Shown here one piece after another: positions 58,909 to 64,000 of a DNA stretch of 64,000 nt; position 1 is the first letter of the stretch; every line of letters begins with the position of its first letter. The position numbers were made by a program, and so were the translations under genes. Origin of the DNA: JBEIHX01 sp040381075. Its GTDB lineage: Bacteria > Pseudomonadota > Alphaproteobacteria > Caulobacterales > Aquidulcibacteraceae. The notes under the pieces are model-generated. The model did not search any database, was not told where the DNA came from, and saw nothing but the letters and a program-made list of their open reading frames with translations. The stretch is taken from assembly GCA_040381075.1 (NCBI GenBank), contig JBEIHX010000003.1, forward strand, positions 1-64,000, read 5' to 3'.

Positions 58909-59721
58909 TCACGACCCATGCGCCGACCCTGTGCGCCGAAACCGCGCGCCCTGGGATTTCATCACTGCCAGCGCCAGCTGGTCGGGCAGGATCTTGCCCA
59001 GTGCGGCGATCGCCTTGTTCGGTCCGCCGGTCACGATCACCGCCTGGTTGCGCTCGCATGCGTCGGCGCCCTGGCGGGCCACGTCATCGGCGCTCTGCCA
59101 CAGGGCCTTGGGCAGCTTCGACACGATCCCGCGCGTACCGTTCACGTCGTGAAACTCCGAATACGTAAAGCCTGGGCAGACCGCGGTCGCATGCACGCCC
59201 TGCGGCGCCCCCTCAAGATGCAGGGCCTGGGTGAAGCGGATCAGGAACGACTTCGAGGCTGCATACATGGTGTGCCCGGCGGCGCTCGGCAGATGGCCGG
59301 CGAGTGAGGCGACATTGATGATTCTGCCGAAGCGGCGGGCAAGCATGCCGGCCCAGACGCCATGGGCGAGCTCGCAATAGCTTGTGACCATCACCTGCAG
59401 AAATGCGCTGTGCGTGCGCCAATCGGACTCCGCGAAGGTCCCGGGCAGGCCATAGCCAGCATTGTTGACCAGGGCGTCCGCCGCCCGCCCTTCACGGGCG
59501 AGCGCGGCCAGAAGGCCGGCCGGGGCTGCCGGATCGGCGAGGTCCGCCGGCAGGACCAGCACCCTCACCCCGTGGTCGCGCCGGATCTCCCTGGCCAGAT
59601 CCTCCAGACGGTCCGCGCGACGGGCGGTGACGGCGAGATCGTAGCCGCGACGGGCGTATTCACGGGCGAAGGCCGCCCCGATTCCGGCTGATGCTCCGGT
59701 GACCAGACACAAGCGACCCAT
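58909..59721 (-). CDS. Short-chain dehydrogenase/reductase (SDR)
   Basis: A 270-residue NAD(P)-dependent oxidoreductase of the classical SDR type. Cofactor motif TGASAGIG (8-15), NNAG (86-89), catalytic Ser139 (NVASLAG), Tyr153 and Lys157 (YAASK). The later stretch TRGIVSKLPKALWQSADDVARQGADACERN resembles the DltE/YqjQ-like subgroup. The second of two adjacent ATGs is taken because GGAGG lies 5 bp before it. The substrate is unknown. It is divergent from kup with a 161-bp spacer. Confidence 0.9.
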   Translation of the reverse strand: MGRLCLVTGASAGIGAAFAREYARRGYDLAVTARRADRLEDLAREIRRDHGVRVLVLPADLADPAAPAGLLAALAREGRAADALVNNAGYGLPGTFAESDWRTHSAFLQVMVTSYCELAHGVWAGMLARRFGRIINVASLAGHLPSAAGHTMYAASKSFLIRFTQALHLEGAPQGVHATAVCPGFTYSEFHDVNGTRGIVSKLPKALWQSADDVARQGADACERNQAVIVTGGPNKAIAALGKILPDQLALAVMKSQGARFRRTGSAHGS

Positions 59722-59882
59722 CATGACCTCCCTGTGGCGCACGCCCTGCCTTGCGGGGCGCAGATCCGCACGCAGTGCTGCATGCCGATTGCCGCGACGC
59801 GCGGCAAGGAGTATTCGAGCCGCCTTTCACAGGCGCGCCCGGCTGTGTCTGGAGGCTGTGGGCGCGCTCCCAGGGGGGCAGC

Positions 59883-61817
59883 ATGACGGGTGCGGGCGCG
59901 TCTGAACCAGTGTCGCCGCCGGAAACCGATCACGGGGCGCCTGCGGCTCACGGTCGCGGCGGCGATGGCTTCTGGAAGCTGGCCCTGGGCGCGTGCGGGG
60001 TCGTCTACGGGGATATCGGGACAAGCCCGATCTACGCATTCCGCGAATCGCTGCACGGCGCGCGGGAGGGCGGCGTCGCACGCCACGAGATCCTTGGCGT
60101 GATCTCGCTGATGCTCTGGGCGCTGATTTTTGTGGTGACCATCAAGTACGTCCTGTTCGTGATGCGGGCCGACAACAAGGGCGAGGGCGGCGTCCTGTCG
60201 CTGATGGCGCTGGCGCAGAAGGCGACCGGGGCGCGCAGCCAGTTCGTGTTCATTCTGGGGGTGATCGGCGCCGCGCTGTTTTACGGCGACGCCATCCTGA
60301 CCCCGGCTATTTCGGTTCTGTCGGCGGTCGAAGGCTTCAAGCTCGCCGTCCCCAACTTCAATGACGCACTCATCACGCCGATCGCCGTGGGGGTGCTCGT
60401 TGGTCTGTTCGTGGTTCAGGCGCGCGGCGCCGGCAGGGTCGGCGCGCTGTTTGGGCCGATCATGGCGTTCTGGTTCCTGGTGCTTGCGGTCCTCGGCCTT
60501 CTGCACATCAGCGATGACTGGGCGATCCTGCAGGCCTTCAACCCGGTCTTCGCCTTTTCCTTTCTGTTCACCCATGGTGTTGCGGCGTTCATCGTTCTTG
60601 GCTCGGTTTTCCTGTGCGTGACCGGGGCGGAAGCGCTCTACGCCGATATGGGCCATTTCGGCCGCCGGCCGATCCGCATCGCGTGGCTCGCCTTCGTGTT
60701 TCCCTGCCTGGCGCTCAACTATCTGGGACAGGGCGCCATGGTGCTTGCCCACCCGGAGCGGGCTGACAATCCGTTCTTTCTGCTGGCCCCGGACTGGGCG
60801 CTTCTGCCCCTGGTTCTGCTGACCGGCGTGGCCACCATCATCGCAAGCCAGGCCGTGATCACGGGCGCCTTCTCGTTGACGCAGCAGGCGATCCAGCTTG
60901 GCCTGCTGCCGCGGCTGCAGATCCAATTCACCAATGAGGAGCAGCGCGGTCAGATCTACCTGCCGCAGATCAACTGGCTTCTGCTCGCGGGCGTGCTGAT
61001 GCTGGTCTTGATGTTCCAGACGTCATCCAACCTTGCGTCGGCCTATGGCATTGCAGTGACGGCGACCATGCTGGTCGATTCCTTTCTGCTGTTCATCGTG
61101 GCGTGGAAGCTGTGGAAGTGGCGTCCGGCCCTGGCGGCGCTGTTCGTCACGCCCTTCATCGCGGTCGACCTCGCCTTCCTCTCGGCGAACCTTCTCAAGG
61201 TCGCAGCCGGCGGCTGGTTCCCTCTTCTGCTCGGCTGCAGCCTTATCATCCTGATGCTCACCTGGGTGCGCGGATCCGGCATCCTGTTTGAAAAGACGCG
61301 GCGCGATTCGGTGCGTCTTGCTGAGCTGATGCGCATGCTGCAGACCAAGCCGCCCGCCCGCGTTCCAGGGACGGCGGTTTTCCTGACGAGCGACGCCGAC
61401 ATGGCGCCGATCGCCCTGATGCACAATCTCAAGCACAACAAGGTGCTTCACGAGCGCAATGTGATCCTGTCGGTCAAGACTGCAGACGTGCCCCGGGTGA
61501 AGCCGGAGGATCGCGTCCGGATCGACCGGCTCGGTGAGGACTTTATGCGCATGGAGATGAACTTCGGGTTCATGGAGAGCCCCAACGTGCCAAGGGCGCT
61601 CGCCCTGCTGCGCAAGAGCGGCGGGCCGAAATTCGACATCATGTCCACGAGCTTCTTCCTTGGCCGGCGCACGCTTGTCGCCTCACCGACCTCCGGCATG
61701 CCGATGTGGCAGGACAAGCTGTTTGTCGCGCTCGCCAAATCGGCGGCCAATGCGACTGATTTCTTCCACATTCCTTCCGGGCGTGCGGTGGAGCTTGGCG
61801 CCCAGATCGTCGTCTGA
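59883..61817 (+). CDS. kup: Potassium transporter Kup
   Basis: Kup is a low-affinity K+/H+ symporter. The 644-residue protein has about 12 membrane segments (residues 30-450) and a cytoplasmic tail. Signatures are LALGACGVVYGDIGTSPIYAFRES (about 33-56), ADNKGEGGVLSLMALA, GDAILTPAISVLSAVEGFK and VTGAEALYADMGHFGRRPIRIAW. The C-terminus has MSTSFFLGRRTLV and PMWQDKLFVAL. The ATG at 59883 is used, since the longer open frame reads into the divergent promoter region. It is followed by a tandem array and a convergent gene. Confidence 0.96.
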   Translation: MTGAGASEPVSPPETDHGAPAAHGRGGDGFWKLALGACGVVYGDIGTSPIYAFRESLHGAREGGVARHEILGVISLMLWALIFVVTIKYVLFVMRADNKGEGGVLSLMALAQKATGARSQFVFILGVIGAALFYGDAILTPAISVLSAVEGFKLAVPNFNDALITPIAVGVLVGLFVVQARGAGRVGALFGPIMAFWFLVLAVLGLLHISDDWAILQAFNPVFAFSFLFTHGVAAFIVLGSVFLCVTGAEALYADMGHFGRRPIRIAWLAFVFPCLALNYLGQGAMVLAHPERADNPFFLLAPDWALLPLVLLTGVATIIASQAVITGAFSLTQQAIQLGLLPRLQIQFTNEEQRGQIYLPQINWLLLAGVLMLVLMFQTSSNLASAYGIAVTATMLVDSFLLFIVAWKLWKWRPALAALFVTPFIAVDLAFLSANLLKVAAGGWFPLLLGCSLIILMLTWVRGSGILFEKTRRDSVRLAELMRMLQTKPPARVPGTAVFLTSDADMAPIALMHNLKHNKVLHERNVILSVKTADVPRVKPEDRVRIDRLGEDFMRMEMNFGFMESPNVPRALALLRKSGGPKFDIMSTSFFLGRRTLVASPTSGMPMWQDKLFVALAKSAANATDFFHIPSGRAVELGAQIVV

Positions 61818-61848
61818 CGGGCTGGCTCCAACCCCTGCCGGCGTCCAG

Positions 61849-61924
61849 GACTCCGGGTGTGGGGACTCTGGGTGTGGGGACTCTGGGTGTGGGGACTCTG
61901 GGTGTGGGGACCCTGGGTGCTTGG
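61849..61924. repeat. 15-bp tandem array, 5 copies, with repeated GACTC
   Basis: GACTCTGGGTGTGGG is perfect at 61864, 61879 and 61894. The first copy (61849) has GACTCC and the last (61909) GACCCTGGGTGCTTGG. Four copies start with GACTC, a GANTC sequence of the kind methylated by CcrM in alphaproteobacteria. It fills the spacer between kup and the convergent lhgO-like gene. Confidence 0.95.
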
Positions 61925-61987
61925 CCCCTGTTGTGCGCAATCTGGCCACGGCTCAGGAGAGGCGTCCGGCCGGGCGTGTGCAGGCCC

Positions 61988-63091
61988 TCAGGGCGTGAGG
62001 CGGCGCGCCGTCTCCTCGCCGAGCGCCAGGCTCGCCGTCAGGCCCGGACTGTCGATGCCGAACAGATTGACGAGTCCCGCCAGCCCGTGAACAGCCGGAT
62101 CGTCGATGCGAAAGTCGACCGTGTGCGTCGCCGAGGGGCCGATTTTCGGGCGGATGCCGGCATAGTCCGGGGCGAGTTTTTCCTCCTCCACACCCGGCCA
62201 GAAGCGGCGGATGGCGGCGGCGAACATGGCCCGTCGGGCGACGTTCGGGCGGTAGTCGATCTCCTCCACGGGCTCGACATCAGGACCGAAGCGGGCGCGC
62301 CCTGACATATCCGGCGTGACGTGCAGGCCCTGGCTGCCGAGCGCAGGCGTCGGATAGACCAGGCGTTGGAACGGCGCCTTGCCCTCGTAGCGGAAGTAGT
62401 TGCCCTTGGCGTAACGTATGATCGGCACGCTGGCCGGATCGACGCCCTCGATGGCGAGTGCAGCCGCGCGCGCGCCAAGCCCTGCCGCATTGACGAGGCA
62501 GGTCGTTTCGATCACCGCAGGCTCAGCGCCGCCGACCTGCACGCGCCACCCCTGCGCCGTGGGCGAGGCGCGCTCAAAGGGCGCCGCACGCGCGAGGGCG
62601 CCGCCGGCGTCCTCGATCTCGCCGAGCAGGGCGAGCATGAGGCCGTGACTGTCGACGATGCCGCTTTCCGGCGAGTAGATCGCCTGGATTGCGGTGACGG
62701 CGGGCTCCAGGGCGCGGATGCGCGGCGCGGCGATCATCTCAAGGCCTTCCACCCCATTGGCGAGACCCTGGTCCATGATGCGGTCCAGATCGGCGCGCTC
62801 GTGCTCCTCCACTGCGATGATGATTTTCGTCGTCTTCTGGGCCGCAACTCCGCGGGCGGCGCAATAGGCGTACATCATGTGGCGGCCGGCGACCGCGAGG
62901 CGGGCCTTCAGCGAGCCGACCGGATAGTACATGCCAGCGTGAATGACCTCGCTGTTGCGCGAGGAGGTCTCTTCGCCGAAATGGGCGTGACGCTCGAGCA
63001 CGATTGCAGTCTGGCCCCGCCGCGCGAAGGCTGCCCCCACGGCGAGCCCCACCACGCCTGCCCCGATAACGACTGCATCGACATCCGCCAT
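61988..63091 (-). CDS. FAD-dependent oxidoreductase, L-2-hydroxyglutarate dehydrogenase-like (LhgO)
   Basis: A 367-residue DAO-fold enzyme. FAD motif GAGVVGLAVGAAFARRG (10-26), then the LhgO/L2HGDH segment FGEETSSRNSEVIHAGMYYPVGSLKARLA (about 38-66). The middle has RIRALEPAVTAIQAIYSPESGIVDSHGLMLAL and the end GIRPKIGPSAT and NLFGIDSPGLTASLALG. Enzymes of this group oxidise L-2-hydroxyglutarate, a side product of the TCA cycle, and pass electrons to the membrane quinone pool. The proposed substrate is by family only. It lies 92 bp downstream of the quinone reductase gene on the same strand. Confidence 0.88.
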   Translation of the reverse strand: MADVDAVVIGAGVVGLAVGAAFARRGQTAIVLERHAHFGEETSSRNSEVIHAGMYYPVGSLKARLAVAGRHMMYAYCAARGVAAQKTTKIIIAVEEHERADLDRIMDQGLANGVEGLEMIAAPRIRALEPAVTAIQAIYSPESGIVDSHGLMLALLGEIEDAGGALARAAPFERASPTAQGWRVQVGGAEPAVIETTCLVNAAGLGARAAALAIEGVDPASVPIIRYAKGNYFRYEGKAPFQRLVYPTPALGSQGLHVTPDMSGRARFGPDVEPVEEIDYRPNVARRAMFAAAIRRFWPGVEEEKLAPDYAGIRPKIGPSATHTVDFRIDDPAVHGLAGLVNLFGIDSPGLTASLALGEETARRLTP

Positions 63092-63183
63092 GCCTGCTTC
63101 CTCGCATGATCCGCGCCGATCTGACCAGATGTCGGATCAGAAACCCTGTCAGGCGCGGGTCATCTCCCGTCGGGGGGAACGGC

Positions 63184-63768
63184 TCAAAAGTGGCTTTCGA
63201 CGACGCGTCTGACCTCATCGAAATGCCGCTGCGCCATGTCCTTGCGCATGTTCGGCGCGATCGATCCGAAGTGTACGTGATCAATGGGAACAAGGCCGCA
63301 GATCTGCGCAAAATAGGTATCCTGCAGGGCGCGTGCGGCCTGCCAGACGCCCTGCGAGACGAGCCATTCATTGGGCGCGCCGGAGGCGGAGAATGCGATG
63401 AGCCTGCGTCCTGACAGCAGCGGCGTCACGCCCTCGGGGCCTTTCCCATAGGCGAAGCCGTAGCCGAACACGCGCTCCAGATAGCCCTTCAGCATTGCGG
63501 GCATTGATCCCATCCACATGGGAAAGACCAGCACGAACACATCTGCGTCGGCGAGCATGGCGCGCTCCGCCGTGACGTCCGCGCCCGGGCTGGGTGCGCC
63601 GGGGCCGGGGATTTCACCTGCCCTCAGCACCGGATCGAAGCCGATGGCGTAGAGGTCGCGCACGATCGCTGTGTGGCCGTGATCGTGGACGGCGTGGACA
63701 TAGGTTTCAGCCACGGCGCGGGTGAAGCTCTCCCGTCTGGGATGACAGACGATGACAGCGTGTTTCAT
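63184..63768 (-). CDS. NAD(P)H dehydrogenase (quinone), flavodoxin-like fold
   Basis: A 194-residue FMN or FAD quinone reductase of the NQO1/MdaB group. HAVIVCHPRRESFTRAVAETYVHAV starts the flavodoxin-like domain; ADVFVLVFPMWMGSMPAMLKGYLERVFGYGFAYG is the diagnostic central block with the flavin and NAD(P)H site; LLSGRRLIAFSASGAP follows. It would reduce quinones by two electrons to limit oxidative stress. The ATG at 63768 is used over the longer frame. It is upstream of the LhgO-like gene on the same strand, so a shared transcript is possible. Confidence 0.9.
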   Translation of the reverse strand: MKHAVIVCHPRRESFTRAVAETYVHAVHDHGHTAIVRDLYAIGFDPVLRAGEIPGPGAPSPGADVTAERAMLADADVFVLVFPMWMGSMPAMLKGYLERVFGYGFAYGKGPEGVTPLLSGRRLIAFSASGAPNEWLVSQGVWQAARALQDTYFAQICGLVPIDHVHFGSIAPNMRKDMAQRHFDEVRRVVESHF

Positions 63769-63910
63769 GGTGCAGCCTCGCATCTCTCTGGGCTGACCCT
63801 AGAGCCCGGGCGTGGGTGCGAAAACCGCGGAGGAGTGCGTAGCCGAAGGTCGGTTGCGGCGGGCGAGCAGGCGTCGCCACAGGACGGGACTGGTCTGCGG
63901 CGGAGGCGGC

Positions 63911-64000
63911 GTGCGCGATATGTTCTGTCTCAGTGACGCAAGGGCCGGCGGCGCTTCGGCGTTGGCGGCGCGTCTGCAGGCGGACCATTTTTCGGCTGGT
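63911..64000 (+). CDS. Possible start of a gene running off the right edge
   Basis: From a GTG at 63911 (or the ATG at 63920) a plus-strand frame reads without a stop to the end of the window (MFCLSDARAGGASALAARLQ and on). Thirty codons are too few to show a family. The frame lies divergent from the quinone reductase gene, a natural place for a start, but chance cannot be excluded. Confidence 0.25.
   Translation, partial: MRDMFCLSDARAGGASALAARLQADHFSAG

Noticed and set aside
1..64000. tRNA, rRNA, tmRNA or RNase P RNA genes
   Set aside because: No TTCGAAT-type T-arm with acceptor pairing, nor the conserved RNase P or tmRNA cores, was found by eye; a covariance-model scan would be needed to be certain.

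Overview
The window is a chromosomal segment of a GC-rich Gram-negative alphaproteobacterium, most likely of the Caulobacterales/Maricaulales type. The evidence is the gene set: lpxC and bamD, a glnD-murJ-trpS block, an obgE-proB-proA-nadD run, the DUF2849-cysI-DUF934-fpr sulfite reduction operon, an EipA-type DUF1134 protein and a CC0125-like lipoprotein. No tRNA, rRNA, insertion sequence, prophage or CRISPR array was recognised.

Layout. 1-3.5 kb: a minus-strand ABC exporter operon (ATPase, FtsX-type permease, truncated HlyD-type adaptor). 3.9-7.3 kb: envelope genes lpxC and bamD, an XRE regulator and a PncC/CinA domain protein. 7.5-16.9 kb: metabolic and accessory genes (DEDDh exonuclease, dienoyl-CoA isomerase, two paralogous outer membrane proteins, cysK, an FMO-GST-esterase operon, and a divergent NTF2-like/thioesterase set). 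17-18.3 kb: a gene-empty stretch. 18.3-28.3 kb: eipA, a BaiN-type flavoprotein, and a long minus-strand run (DUF2939, P1 peptidase, glnD, murJ, trpS, usp). 28.5-37 kb: gamma-glutamyltransferase, zinc alcohol dehydrogenase, RhlE helicase, GH5 glycosidase, and a PQQ-type dehydrogenase fused to cytochrome c. 37-42.7 kb: sulfite reduction operon and an ABC importer pair without a binding protein. 42.9-48.7 kb: XpaC-like protein, obgE-proBA-nadD and the SRP RNA gene ffs. 49.3-64 kb: small secreted proteins and lipoproteins, fatty acid desaturase, phhB, a histone-like AKP protein with a clear intrinsic terminator, a ThiF/MoeB protein, a PIF1-like helicase, an SDR, kup, an L-2-hydroxyglutarate dehydrogenase-like protein and a quinone reductase.

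The most unusual feature is not a gene. About twenty short tandem arrays (unit 7-17 bp, 2-8 copies, almost every array with its own unit sequence) lie between genes. By my count all nine convergent gene pairs separated by more than 60 bp contain at least one array; the five convergent pairs that overlap or nearly touch have none. One 17-bp array repeats the start codon context of the gene it leads into, and another repeats the stop codon of the gene it touches. Only one ordinary intrinsic terminator was seen in 64 kb, so the arrays may act as end-of-gene elements or may mark a strong local duplication process.
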